Assembly: GCA_000183865.1 (NCBI GenBank)
Contig: CM001047.1
Coordinates: 1,838,767-1,860,939, forward strand
DNA from: Listeria marthii FSL S4-120
GTDB lineage: Bacteria; Bacillota; Bacilli; Lactobacillales; Listeriaceae
Direction of reading: 5' to 3'
Length of the DNA: 22,173 nt
The notes under the pieces are model-generated. The model did not search any database. It saw nothing but the letters and a program-made list of their open reading frames with translations, and was not told the origin of the DNA. Below, piece by piece: positions 12,251 to 19,387 of this stretch; the stretch's first letter is position 1, and each line of letters opens with the position of its first letter. The translations under genes and the position numbers were made by a program.

Positions 12251-13149
12251 AATTTCGCCCTCATTTCCTGTTCTTTTAAAATTGATTCCAAAATTGCCAT
12301 TCGTATAAAAACACCATTTGTCATTTGCGTAACAATCCGTGATTTTTCGCTTTCGACTAAGCTATCAGCGATTTCCACGTCGCGGTTCACTGGGCTTGGG
12401 TGCATAATAATCGCATCCTTCTTTAAGTTCGCTGCCCGCTCGACCGTCAAACCGAATTTTTCATGATAGCTTTCTTTTGTAAATTGCTCTGTTCCGCTGT
12501 GGCGCTCATGTTGTACACGTAAAAGCATCATCACATCGACCTGTTCAACCATCTCATCGACCGGTAAATACGTGCCATATGCTAAGTAACTTTCATCAAA
12601 CCATTCGCTCGGTCCGGAGAAAAACAGCTCTGCCCCAAGCCTTTTTAACACTTTCATATTGGAATTTGCTACCCGACTATGCCGAATATCGCCAGCAATC
12701 GCTACTTTCAACCCTTGAAAAGTACCAAACTGTTCTTTTATCGTAAATAAGTCGAGCAGTGATTGACTTGGATGCTCCCCGCAGCCGTCCCCGCCGTTTA
12801 CAATCGCAATATCTAACTTTTCAAGTCCCGCGTAGTAGTTTTCTTCAGAATGCCTGATTACCGCAACATTCACTCCGACCGCTTGCATCGTGAGTAGTGT
12901 ATCGTAAAGCGTTTCGCCTTTAGTCATGCTAGAGCTCGCTGCATCAAAGGAAACTACCTCGACACCTAACTTTTTCTCCGCTACTTCAAAACTCGTATGC
13001 GTTCTCGTACTCGGTTCAAAAAACATATTGACCGCAAAAGCCTGTTCGTTAAAAGTGGCTTTTTTCCCGCGTTTAAACTGTGCCGCCTGCTCTAATAAAT
13101 GCTCGATTTCATGGACGGTTAATGCTTCCATTGACAACAAATTTTTCAT
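12238..13149 (-). CDS. pyrB: Aspartate carbamoyltransferase catalytic chain
   Basis: Condenses carbamoyl phosphate with aspartate, the committed step. It is 303 residues, the length of the Bacillus-type trimeric catalytic chain. The carbamoyl-phosphate loop [12 protein letters not shown] has Ser47-Thr48-Arg49-Thr50, and SMTKGE at 74-79 supplies the neighbouring-subunit Ser/Lys. [11 protein letters not shown] near 250-260 is the aspartate-domain loop. No pyrI regulatory chain is present, as expected in Firmicutes. The RBS is AGGTGG 8 bases before the ATG. An 84-base gap separates it from pyrP; that gap holds a hairpin and a promoter candidate but no normal PyrR loop. Confidence 0.97.
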   Translation of the reverse strand: MKNLLSMEALTVHEIEHLLEQAAQFKRGKKATFNEQAFAVNMFFEPSTRTHTSFEVAEKKLGVEVVSFDAASSSMTKGETLYDTLLTMQAVGVNVAVIRHSEENYYAGLEKLDIAIVNGGDGCGEHPSQSLLDLFTIKEQFGTFQGLKVAIAGDIRHSRVANSNMKVLKRLGAELFFSGPSEWFDESYLAYGTYLPVDEMVEQVDVMMLLRVQHERHSGTEQFTKESYHEKFGLTVERAANLKKDAIIMHPSPVNRDVEIADSLVESEKSRIVTQMTNGVFIRMAILESILKEQEMRAKLCTY

Positions 13150-13182
13150 TTAAAGCGCCACCTTTTCTAATTCAATTTATAG

Positions 13183-13220
13183 AAAAACCTCTGGAGTATT
13201 ATATCTGCAGAGGTTTTTTT
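13183..13220. terminator. Hairpin between pyrP and pyrB (bidirectional terminator, possible decayed attenuator)
   Basis: An 11-bp stem AAAAACCTCTG/CAGAGGTTTTT encloses a 14-base loop. On the minus strand the 3' arm ends in five U's followed by CUAU, a modest terminator downstream of pyrP; on the plus strand there are seven T's. The 3' arm and loop edge (13186-13197) read ACUCCAGAGGUU in the operon transcript. This is the PyrR-loop consensus ARUCCNGNGAGGYU shortened by two bases. No separate antiterminator arm is evident. Confidence 0.7.
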
Positions 13221-13225
13221 GTCGT
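13198..13225 (-). promoter_or_regulatory. Candidate internal promoter for pyrB-pyrE
   Basis: Read on the minus strand, a perfect TATAAT (13198-13203) lies in the loop of the pyrP-pyrB hairpin. An ACGACA -35 (13220-13225, four of six bases) is 16 bases upstream. Initiation about seven bases downstream would start inside the 3' arm, so that RNA could not form the hairpin. Sequence match only; it could be chance in an AT-rich loop. Confidence 0.35.
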
Positions 13226-13233
13226 GTAGGATG

Positions 13234-14520
13234 TCAGGCTGATCTGTGCTCGGCTGGTAAGACTAAGTTTAAAATAATCCCAATAACTGCTGCGAGCGCC
13301 ATGCCAGACAGTTGGAATGATCCTGCTTGAATGAACAAGCCGCCAATTCCGACCACTAGTACAACGGAAGCAATAATCATATTACGATTAACACTTAGGT
13401 CAATTTTATTTTCAATCATCATTCGAAGTCCGCTTGTCGCAATAACCCCAAAGAGTAGCAGGGAAATTCCGCCTAGAACTGCTGTTGGAACCGAGGTGAT
13501 AACTGCATTGATGTAACCGATAAATCCGAAGAGAATGGCGAAAACTGCCGCTCCTCCGATAACAAACACGCTATATACTTTTGTAATTGCTAGAACACCA
13601 ATGTTTTCTCCGTAAGTTGTTACAGGTGGTCCGCCGATTAACGATGCGATAATCGAAGCCGTACCATCTGCAAGCAAGGAACGATGAAGTCCTGGGTCTT
13701 TAAAGAAGTTTTTATTTGTAATTCGATTAAGTAGTAATTGATGTCCCATATGTTCCGCCATCGTAACAAACGCAAGTGGCGCCATACTGAGAACAACTGT
13801 AACAGTGATAACTGGGTCAATATTAACAAATGGAATGCTGAAATCTGGAATTTGGAAGAAAGACGCATTTTTGATTAACGTATAATCTACCATTCCAAAT
13901 GCCATACTGGTTAAGTAACCGACTGTGAAGCCGAATAAAATGGGAATCAAGCCCATAAAGCCTTTGAAAAACATCATTGCGATAATGGTTGCTAACAGTG
14001 TTATAATTGCTACTGCCAAAGTTTCTAAACTGTATTTACCATTGTTCGTTCCCATCGCCATCGCAGCTGCACTTGGCGCTAGCGATAAACCGATAACCAT
14101 AATTACTGGCCCAACAACAATTGGTGGTAAAACCTTTTGAATCCAATCAACACCCGCGTAGTAAACAATCAAGGAAACAATCGCGTATACAACCCCGACT
14201 GAGAACGTTCCGACCATAACAGCGCCCGGCCCTCCGCCAGATTTCGTTGCAAGTAATGCGGTGATTGGTGCAATAAAAGTAAAGGAAGATCCTAGATATG
14301 CGGGGATTTTCCCGCGAGTAATTCCTAGATAAGCTAGTGTCCCGAGCCCGCTAGATACAAGCGCTACTCCCGGACTTAACCCTGTCACACTTGGCACAAA
14401 GATAGTCGAGCCAAACATGGTGAAAAGGTGCTGGATGCTAAGAATGATCCATTTATTGAAGCTTGGTCTTTCGTGTATATCTAGTACTGGTTTTGTCACT
14501 GTTTCTGTCGTTTCTGTCAT
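13234..14520 (-). CDS. pyrP: Uracil permease (NCS2/UraA family)
   Basis: Imports uracil across the cytoplasmic membrane for salvage. It is 428 residues with about 12-14 hydrophobic segments, typical of UraA/PyrP. The conserved NCS2 region near VTMAEHMGHQLLLN and GGPPVTTYGENIGVLAITKVYS contains the acidic residues that bind uracil and protons in E. coli UraA. The frame is open to an ATG at 14568, but that codon lies inside the attenuator terminator stem. ATG at 14520 follows GAGGGA and gives the family length, so it is chosen. It stands second in the operon behind its own PyrR attenuator, so uptake falls when UMP is plentiful. Confidence 0.96.
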   Translation of the reverse strand: MTETTETVTKPVLDIHERPSFNKWIILSIQHLFTMFGSTIFVPSVTGLSPGVALVSSGLGTLAYLGITRGKIPAYLGSSFTFIAPITALLATKSGGGPGAVMVGTFSVGVVYAIVSLIVYYAGVDWIQKVLPPIVVGPVIMVIGLSLAPSAAAMAMGTNNGKYSLETLAVAIITLLATIIAMMFFKGFMGLIPILFGFTVGYLTSMAFGMVDYTLIKNASFFQIPDFSIPFVNIDPVITVTVVLSMAPLAFVTMAEHMGHQLLLNRITNKNFFKDPGLHRSLLADGTASIIASLIGGPPVTTYGENIGVLAITKVYSVFVIGGAAVFAILFGFIGYINAVITSVPTAVLGGISLLLFGVIATSGLRMMIENKIDLSVNRNMIIASVVLVVGIGGLFIQAGSFQLSGMALAAVIGIILNLVLPAEHRSA

Positions 14521-14540
14521 TTTCTTCCCTCTTTCTTCAT

Positions 14541-14573
14541 AAAAAATACCCCTTGTCTGTGTCGACAAAGAGT
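14541..14573 (-). terminator. Attenuator terminator between pyrR and pyrP
   Basis: On the minus strand ACTCTTTGTC pairs with GACAAGGGGT (10 bp, two G-U) around loop GACACA, followed by ATTTTTT. The upstream arm (14564-14573) is also perfectly complementary to 14604-14613, which forms the competing antiterminator. Confidence 0.88.
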
Positions 14574-14603
14574 ATAGAATAATCCCCTATAAGAAATTAA
14601 TCA

Positions 14604-14626
14604 CTCTTTGTCAGCCTCACAGGACT
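14604..14626 (-). promoter_or_regulatory. PyrR-binding loop and antiterminator arm before pyrP
   Basis: The transcript reads AGUCCUGUGAGGCU at 14626-14613, an exact fit to the PyrR-binding consensus ARUCCNGNGAGGYU. It is flanked by a short CAG/CUG closing stem. The next ten bases (14613-14604, GACAAAGAGU) pair perfectly with ACUCUUUGUC of the downstream terminator. With UMP, PyrR would hold the loop and leave the terminator free; without it, the antiterminator forms. This is the established B. subtilis PyrR mechanism, read here from pairing. Confidence 0.92.
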
Positions 14627-14649
14627 GCTTTTAAAAAAGTGTTACATTG

Positions 14650-15282
<633 letters not shown>

Positions 15283-15303
15283 TCAAATTATCGTCACCTT
15301 CTT

Positions 15304-15317
15304 AGCCTCTCTGGACT
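15304..15317 (-). promoter_or_regulatory. PyrR-binding loop in the pyrR leader
   Basis: The minus-strand transcript reads AGUCCAGAGAGGCU, fully matching ARUCCNGNGAGGYU. It lies about 25 bases into the expected leader, between the promoter and the leader terminator, the normal place for the anti-antiterminator. The following bases AAGAAGG can pair, with one bulge, with CCUUGCUU of the terminator's first arm. Confidence 0.92.
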
Positions 15318-15346
15318 ATGTTAAAGGACTTTATTTCATTAGACTT

Positions 15347-15375
15347 ATCTTAACCGATAGAACGCCCCCTGTCAA
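15347..15375 (-). promoter_or_regulatory. Main pyr operon promoter (sigma-A type)
   Basis: On the minus strand a perfect TTGACA -35 (15370-15375), 17 bases, then TAAGAT -10 (15347-15352). The expected start near 15340 gives a leader of about 140 bases containing the PyrR attenuator. It lies back to back with the promoter of the small plus-strand gene. Confidence 0.8.
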
Positions 15376-15393
15376 TCAAAAAATCGGAAAACA

Positions 15394-15402
15394 TGTTATA
15401 CT
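15394..15402 (+). promoter_or_regulatory. Extended -10 promoter of the small basic protein gene
   Basis: TG (15394-15395), T, TATACT (15397-15402) is a good extended -10. No clear -35 is at standard distance. The start is expected near 15409, 24 bases before the ATG at 15433. Confidence 0.6.
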
Positions 15403-15432
15403 AGTGATAATAAAATAAAGGAGGCCACATCT

Positions 15433-15663
15433 ATGGCTACATCTAAAGCAAAAAAACAACGCCAAAAGCTAGTACGCGAGGGTCACTTAAATCCTGAAAT
15501 CAAACGCAGCCCCTTCGCCCTAATCGATTTAAGTTCGAAACAAACGAAAACAAAAAAAGGATATCTTTATAGTAAGAAACAGCAGAATCACCAAAGAGAT
15601 GATTCTTTTTTTGTGGCTTTTTTTAAGTTTTCACAATTTGTACATATTAACAGCTTGAAATAA
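15433..15663 (+). CDS. Small basic conserved protein of unknown function, frame running through a terminator
   Basis: The ATG at 15433 is preceded by AAAGGAGG at good spacing and an extended -10 promoter, so translation is likely. The 76-residue product is Lys/Arg/Gln-rich over residues 1-52 (MATSKAKKQRQKLVREGHLNPE..., then QTKTKKGYLYSKK). It resembles short basic proteins I recall from Bacillaceae, but I cannot name the family. From residue 51 onward the codons form a terminator hairpin and T-tract (15584-15612), and the hydrophobic tail FFVAFFKFSQF is encoded by that T-rich DNA. The stop at 15661-15663 lies about 50 bases beyond the expected transcript end. The ancestral stop was probably just before the hairpin; one frame over, TAG and TAA occur at that point. 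It has no visible signal peptide. Confidence 0.65.
   Translation: MATSKAKKQRQKLVREGHLNPEIKRSPFALIDLSSKQTKTKKGYLYSKKQQNHQRDDSFFVAFFKFSQFVHINSLK
15584..15612 (+). terminator. Intrinsic terminator inside the 3' part of the small gene
   Basis: AGAATCA/TGATTCT, a 7-bp stem with loop CCAAAGAGA, is followed by seven T's and, nine bases later, by a second seven-T run. It is entirely within the open frame of the preceding small protein. Confidence 0.75.
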
Positions 15664-15688
15664 TTGTCACTATCTGTAAATCAGTCCA

Positions 15689-15718
15689 TTTCCAGAGCGC
15701 TTTGTGCTATGCTGTAAT
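15689..15718 (+). promoter_or_regulatory. Candidate promoter of the RsbR paralogue
   Basis: TTTCCA (15689-15694), 18 bases, then TGTAAT (15713-15718) with a TG one base before it (15710-15711). The expected start near 15725 is about 27 bases before the ATG. I see no sigma-B-like GTTT/GGGTAT pair upstream. Confidence 0.4.
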
Positions 15719-15751
15719 AGCTAAAAACATGTACTTATAGAGGTGAACAAA

Positions 15752-16576
15752 ATGAGCATTATGAAAAGCTTATTACAACAGAAAGAAACCGTTGTGAATG
15801 GCTGGCTTACGTATTATGTATCGGTAGATGATCCGTACATTTTTACACTAAAAGACGATGATCGTTTAATGGATGAAACGGGCTTTGTTTTAGAAAATTT
15901 ATTTATTGGAATGACAGAAGATTTAGGGCAAATGAATACTTTCGCTCATGAGTTAGGGAAGGCACAATTTATTACCTCACTCGGTATTTCGCACATTTTA
16001 TTCCATATTCGCTTGCTGGAAGAATTCCTGCTTGATTATGCCTCCGAAAATAATGTCGAACCTACGAACTTCCGCGAATTATATTTATTTAGCATTAAGC
16101 TACACCAAGTATTTAGTAGCTTTACCCAACACTTAATCGAAGGCTATACCTACGCAACAGAGCAAATGATGCATCAAAAAGAAAACCAAATTATTAAAGA
16201 GTCCACGAAACTCATTTGGATTGCCGAAAAAGTATTTCTTTTACCATTGATTGGAAAAATCACCGACGAGCGTGCAAAACAAATTACCGAGACGGCGCTT
16301 TATGAAGCTTGTGAACAGCCAGTAAACTATTTAATTATCGATTTATCTGGTGTGCAATTGGAGTCACCACGTATCGGCGAGTACATTGAGCATTTCTTCT
16401 CCTCACTGAAATTAGTTGGCGTCACACCAATTATTACCGGCATGCAACCACAAATGGCCAAAATAATGGTACAAGCTAGTCTTACGGAACAACAAGGTAT
16501 CAAAACCTATCCTACTTTGCGCCAGGCAACAAAAGCGCTTATGAAAGAAAAAGAAGCAAGAAACGCCCGTAAATAG
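15752..16576 (+). CDS. RsbR-family stressosome protein (RsbR paralogue) with altered phosphorylation sites
   Basis: A 274-residue protein with the RsbR layout: an N-terminal all-helical, non-heme-globin-like sensor (about 1-145), a linker helix, and a C-terminal STAS domain (about 158-265: VFLLPLIGKITDERAK, LIIDLSGV, VTPIITGMQPQMA). RsbR paralogues co-assemble with RsbS and RsbT into the stressosome, which triggers sigma-B activation; Listeria has several, and this corresponds to the one often called RsbR4. Aligned with my recollection of B. subtilis RsbRA, Thr171 (DTERAK) is Asp172 and Thr205 (VVDTMVAH) is Pro206; the 34-residue spacing is kept. So neither RsbT phospho-acceptor is present. 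ATG at 15752 is chosen because AGAGGTGA precedes it; the GTG at 15743 is part of that site. It lies alone on the plus strand, far from any rsb operon. Confidence 0.85.
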   Translation: MSIMKSLLQQKETVVNGWLTYYVSVDDPYIFTLKDDDRLMDETGFVLENLFIGMTEDLGQMNTFAHELGKAQFITSLGISHILFHIRLLEEFLLDYASENNVEPTNFRELYLFSIKLHQVFSSFTQHLIEGYTYATEQMMHQKENQIIKESTKLIWIAEKVFLLPLIGKITDERAKQITETALYEACEQPVNYLIIDLSGVQLESPRIGEYIEHFFSSLKLVGVTPIITGMQPQMAKIMVQASLTEQQGIKTYPTLRQATKALMKEKEARNARK

Positions 16577-16592
16577 GTGTTCTTGCTTCTTT
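16549..16592. terminator. Bidirectional terminator between the RsbR paralogue and the pseudouridine synthase
   Basis: AAGAAGCAAGAA.CGCC pairs with GGTGTTCTTGCTTCTT around loop CGTAAATA, a long stem with one bulged A. It has T-rich sequence on the plus side and A-rich sequence on the other, so it serves the two converging genes. It begins inside the 3' end of the RsbR paralogue. Confidence 0.88.
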
Positions 16593-16593
16593 T

Positions 16594-17502
16594 TTAATTT
16601 TCTTGTCGTAACGTTTTCAAGGCTTTTTCAAATGAACTTGGTAGTGGCGCTTCAAACGTCATTCGTTCATTCGTTGTCGGATGGTCAAATCCTAGTTTTG
16701 CAGCATGAAGAAATTGGCCATTGCCTTTAATCGTATTTTTTGGTCCGTATTTTGGATCGCCCGCTAACGGATGTCCGATATATTTCAAGTGGACACGGAT
16801 TTGGTGCGTACGGCCTGTGTCTAGTTTGCAGTTAATTAATGTGAAACCTGGTAAGCGCTCCAGCACTTCAAAATGTGTTCTTGCTTCTTTACCATCGCGT
16901 ACGACTGCCATTTTTTGACGGTCTTCTTTTGCTCGGCCAATCGGTGCTTCAATCGTTCCTTTTTGGTGGACGATGTCGCCGTGGACAAGTGCGATATATT
17001 CTCTATCAGAAGTTTTATCTTTTAATTGCTTGGCTAGTGATTCATGAGCGTGGTCGTTTTTGGCAACCATGAGTAAACCAGATGTATCTTTATCAATCCG
17101 GTGGACAATGCCTGGACGGATTTTGCCGTTAATACCAGATAAATCGTCACAATGGAATAGTAAAGCATTTACGAGTGTGCCGCTTGCATGTCCCGCGGAT
17201 GGATGAACAACCATGCCCTCAGGTTTGTTAACAACTAGCATATCTTTATCTTCAAAGTAAATATCTAGTGGAATATCTTCCGCTAGTACTTCAAGCTCTT
17301 CAGGTTCACGAGCTTCATAATGAATTTCGTCGCCTACTTGTACTTTGTAATTTGGTTTGGCAAGTTCACCATTTACTGTGATATCGCCATTTTTTAGCAT
17401 TAGTTGAATCGCTGAACGACTTTTTCCCATCATTTCAGCAATCACTTTGTCCACACGTTCGCGCGCGTGGCTTTCTTCTATAATCAATGTTTCATTCTGC
17501 AT
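16594..17502 (-). CDS. rluD: RluD/YlyB-type 23S rRNA pseudouridine synthase
   Basis: Isomerises uridines to pseudouridine in large-subunit rRNA; the RluD subfamily acts on helix 69, but substrate sites here are inferred. It is 302 residues: an S4 RNA-binding domain (about 14-75, ERVDKVIAEMMGKSRSAIQLMLKNGDITVNG) and the RluA-type catalytic domain (about 80-290). The catalytic Asp is Asp137 in GIVHRIDKDTSGLLMVAKN. Further conserved blocks are LDTGRTHQIRVHLKYIGHPLAGDPKYG and LHAAKLGF. Its ATG shares one base with the lspA stop (TAATG), a coupled arrangement found also in Bacillus, with AAAGGA upstream. In B. subtilis this gene precedes pyrR directly; here two plus-strand genes intervene. Confidence 0.94.
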   Translation of the reverse strand: MQNETLIIEESHARERVDKVIAEMMGKSRSAIQLMLKNGDITVNGELAKPNYKVQVGDEIHYEAREPEELEVLAEDIPLDIYFEDKDMLVVNKPEGMVVHPSAGHASGTLVNALLFHCDDLSGINGKIRPGIVHRIDKDTSGLLMVAKNDHAHESLAKQLKDKTSDREYIALVHGDIVHQKGTIEAPIGRAKEDRQKMAVVRDGKEARTHFEVLERLPGFTLINCKLDTGRTHQIRVHLKYIGHPLAGDPKYGPKNTIKGNGQFLHAAKLGFDHPTTNERMTFEAPLPSSFEKALKTLRQEN

Positions 17503-17966
17503 TATTTAATTCCTTTCGTTTTGCGGTCGTCTACAAAAACATACACGAGCATTAGTACGACACCAACTGAAAGCGAGGCATCTGCCACATTAAAGATTGG
17601 GAAGTAATAATTTCCCCATACTGTTTGTACAAAATCTACTACTTCTTGATGCAAGACCCGGTCGATAAAATTACCAATCGCACCACCTAGAATAAACGCT
17701 AAACTAATGGAAAATAGTCGTTTTCCTTTGGCATATTTTTGCATAATATAAATTATAATTCCAATAACAACAACAGTAATAAGATAGAAAAACCACATAT
17801 GCCCTTCTAAAATACTCCAAGCCGCTCCGTCATTACGGTAGCTTGTCCAGTATAAGAAACCAGGAATAACTTCTATTTTCTGTCCAATTTCCATATTTTG
17901 AACAACAATCCATTTAGTCAATTGATCTAGCGCAACTACAGCTAGGGTGATTAGATAATAATACAT
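17502..17966 (-). CDS. lspA: Lipoprotein signal peptidase (signal peptidase II)
   Basis: A membrane aspartyl protease that removes signal peptides from prolipoproteins after diacylglyceryl transfer. It is 154 residues with four hydrophobic segments. The catalytic dyad is Asp111 (EVVDFVQ) and Asp129 (FNVADASLS), and GGAIGNFIDR (94-103) is the conserved third-helix signature with Asn99 and Arg103. Length is typical. The RBS is AGAGGG about 10 bases before the ATG. It is the first gene of a two-gene unit with the pseudouridine synthase. Its clients include lipoproteins such as the manganese-binding protein at 20891-21823. Confidence 0.97.
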   Translation of the reverse strand: MYYYLITLAVVALDQLTKWIVVQNMEIGQKIEVIPGFLYWTSYRNDGAAWSILEGHMWFFYLITVVVIGIIIYIMQKYAKGKRLFSISLAFILGGAIGNFIDRVLHQEVVDFVQTVWGNYYFPIFNVADASLSVGVVLMLVYVFVDDRKTKGIK

Positions 17967-17992
17967 TTTCCGAACCCTCTTTTCACATCAGT

Positions 17993-18021
17993 TAGATAAA
18001 AAGTACGCGCTCTCCTGTAAA
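17993..18021 (-). promoter_or_regulatory. Candidate promoter of lspA-rluD
   Basis: On the minus strand TTTACA (18016-18021), 17 bases, then TATCTA (17993-17998). The -35 matches five of six bases and the -10 three of six. It overlaps the terminator of the upstream permease gene and lies 27 bases before the lspA ATG. Confidence 0.4.
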
Positions 18022-18036
18022 AATAAGAAGAGCGCA
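17998..18036 (-). terminator. Terminator of the purine permease gene
   Basis: On the minus strand TGCGCTCT pairs with AGAGCGCG (8 bp, one G-U at the base) around a 15-base loop, followed by TACTTTTT. It stands 12 bases after the permease stop codon. Confidence 0.75.
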
Positions 18037-18047
18037 TTCCTTCTTTG

Positions 18048-19331
18048 TTATTGTATGATAAATTGAAGCAAAAATAAAGCTGCAATTACATACATGACTG
18101 GTGAAGTACGTTCCTCGTTTTTCGTGAAAGCACGAAGAATGGGATACGCGATAAAACCAGCCGCAATTCCGTCTGCAATACTGTACGTCAGCGGGATTAA
18201 CACAATAATCAGTAGTGCTGAAAAAGTTTCTGCCGCATTCGATAAATCCATTTCTTTAAATTCTTGCAGCATCGACATACCGATAATAATTAAAATCGGT
18301 GCAATCGCACTGTTCGGAATAAAAGATAATACCGGCATTAAGAAAAGGGATGCGATGAAGAAAATACCTGTCGTAATTGTTGCTAGACCAGTTTTTGCTC
18401 CACTCGCAAACATTGAGCCACTTTCAAGTGCAGAGATTGTTGGGCTTGTACCAAATAGGCCAGATAAAAAGGCGGTCAGGGAGCTAGCTTTTAAAATCCG
18501 TGGTAATTTTTCCGTTTGCTTGAGCTGTCTTACTTGTCCATTTGTAAGTCCAACCGTTTCAAACACAATTACCATCGTCATCGTAAAGACGGCACTCCAA
18601 AAACCAACACTCGCCATTCCGGAAAAATCAGCTTTAAAGAGCACATCGCTCCACGGCGCAACGCTTATCGAAGCACCTCCAGCTTTCCCGGCAACACCAA
18701 ACATCACACCAACGATTGTTCCGATTATTAAACTCCATAAGAAAGCGCCTGGAATTTTTCGAATAACTAAAATCATCGTTAATAGTAGCGTCACAAGTGT
18801 TGCTAAAACGAATGGATCGCCTAAATCTCCAACGGCAATAATGGCATGTTTTCCGCGCGTTACGATTCCACCTTTTTCAAGCCCTAGGAAGATTAAGAAT
18901 AAACCTAACCCAACCGTAATCGCTTGTTTTAAAATTAGCGGAATAGCTTCATTTAGTTTTCCTGCAAGTGGTGTAAACGCAAGAATCATAAATAATAAAC
19001 CACTCATCGTAACAGCAGCAAGTGCAACCTGCCAACTTAGTCCCATTCCTTGAACAAGGGTATACGCAAAGAGCGCATTAATCCCCATCCCAGGCATTAG
19101 AATAAGCGGTGCATTTGCCCAAAATCCCATAATCAAACAACCAAACGCCGAAATGAAAATCGTCGCAAGGACTGCTCCTTGATAAGGAACTCCAGCCTCC
19201 GCTAAAATCGAGCTATTGACGACAATAATATATGCCACCGTAAAAAAGCCAATCATACCAGCCAAAAATTCGGTCCGGATATTGGTTTTATGCTCGTTCA
19301 GCCGAAATACTTTGTTGAAAAATTTCTGCAT
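18048..19331 (-). CDS. NCS2/AzgA-family purine (adenine/guanine/hypoxanthine) permease
   Basis: An integral membrane transporter of 427 residues with about 12-14 hydrophobic segments. The N-terminal pattern TEFLAGMIGFFTVAYIIVVNSSILAEAG and ANAPLILMPGMGINALFAY is that of the AzgA branch (PbuG/PbuO in B. subtilis, GhxP/AdeP in E. coli), which imports hypoxanthine, guanine or adenine with protons. The second signature, VIVFETVGLTNGQ and LFGTSPTISALESGSMFASGAKTGLA (about 255-315), supports this. Which purine is carried cannot be decided. The ATG at 19331 follows GAGG at 8 bases. It has its own extended -10 promoter, a short structured leader and a terminator, so it is a single-gene unit divergent from norM. 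Broad 'xanthine/uracil permease' labels would be less exact. Confidence 0.88.
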   Translation of the reverse strand: MQKFFNKVFRLNEHKTNIRTEFLAGMIGFFTVAYIIVVNSSILAEAGVPYQGAVLATIFISAFGCLIMGFWANAPLILMPGMGINALFAYTLVQGMGLSWQVALAAVTMSGLLFMILAFTPLAGKLNEAIPLILKQAITVGLGLFLIFLGLEKGGIVTRGKHAIIAVGDLGDPFVLATLVTLLLTMILVIRKIPGAFLWSLIIGTIVGVMFGVAGKAGGASISVAPWSDVLFKADFSGMASVGFWSAVFTMTMVIVFETVGLTNGQVRQLKQTEKLPRILKASSLTAFLSGLFGTSPTISALESGSMFASGAKTGLATITTGIFFIASLFLMPVLSFIPNSAIAPILIIIGMSMLQEFKEMDLSNAAETFSALLIIVLIPLTYSIADGIAAGFIAYPILRAFTKNEERTSPVMYVIAALFLLQFIIQ

Positions 19332-19369
19332 ACTTTTTCCTCATTATGAAATTGTCCCTCTCCCAACCC

Positions 19370-19387
19370 GCAGAGTATTGCCCCTGC
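19370..19387 (-). other. Hairpin in the GC-rich leader of the purine permease
   Basis: In the minus-strand RNA GCAGGG pairs with CUCUGC (six pairs, one a G-U that exists only in RNA of this strand) around loop GCAAUA. It lies near the start of a leader of about 60 bases containing GGGUUGGGAGAGGGACAAU before the ribosome site. It lacks the conserved core of the purine riboswitch. Function is unknown. Confidence 0.4.

Noticed and set aside
14521..14568. Upstream ATG extending pyrP by 16 residues
   Set aside because: The codon lies in the attenuator terminator stem and the added residues are not typical of the family; the ATG at 14520 has a proper ribosome site.
15610..15751. Sigma-B promoter for the RsbR paralogue
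   Set aside because: No GTTT with GGGTAT-like partner at 13-15 bases was found; only a sigma-A-like candidate is present.
18094..19053. A 319-codon open frame on the plus strand opposite the purine permease
   Set aside because: It is antisense to a clear transporter gene. Its composition (Ile, Pro, Ala, Ser, Thr, Lys) is what the reverse complement of membrane-protein codons gives, and it has no ribosome site or family resemblance.
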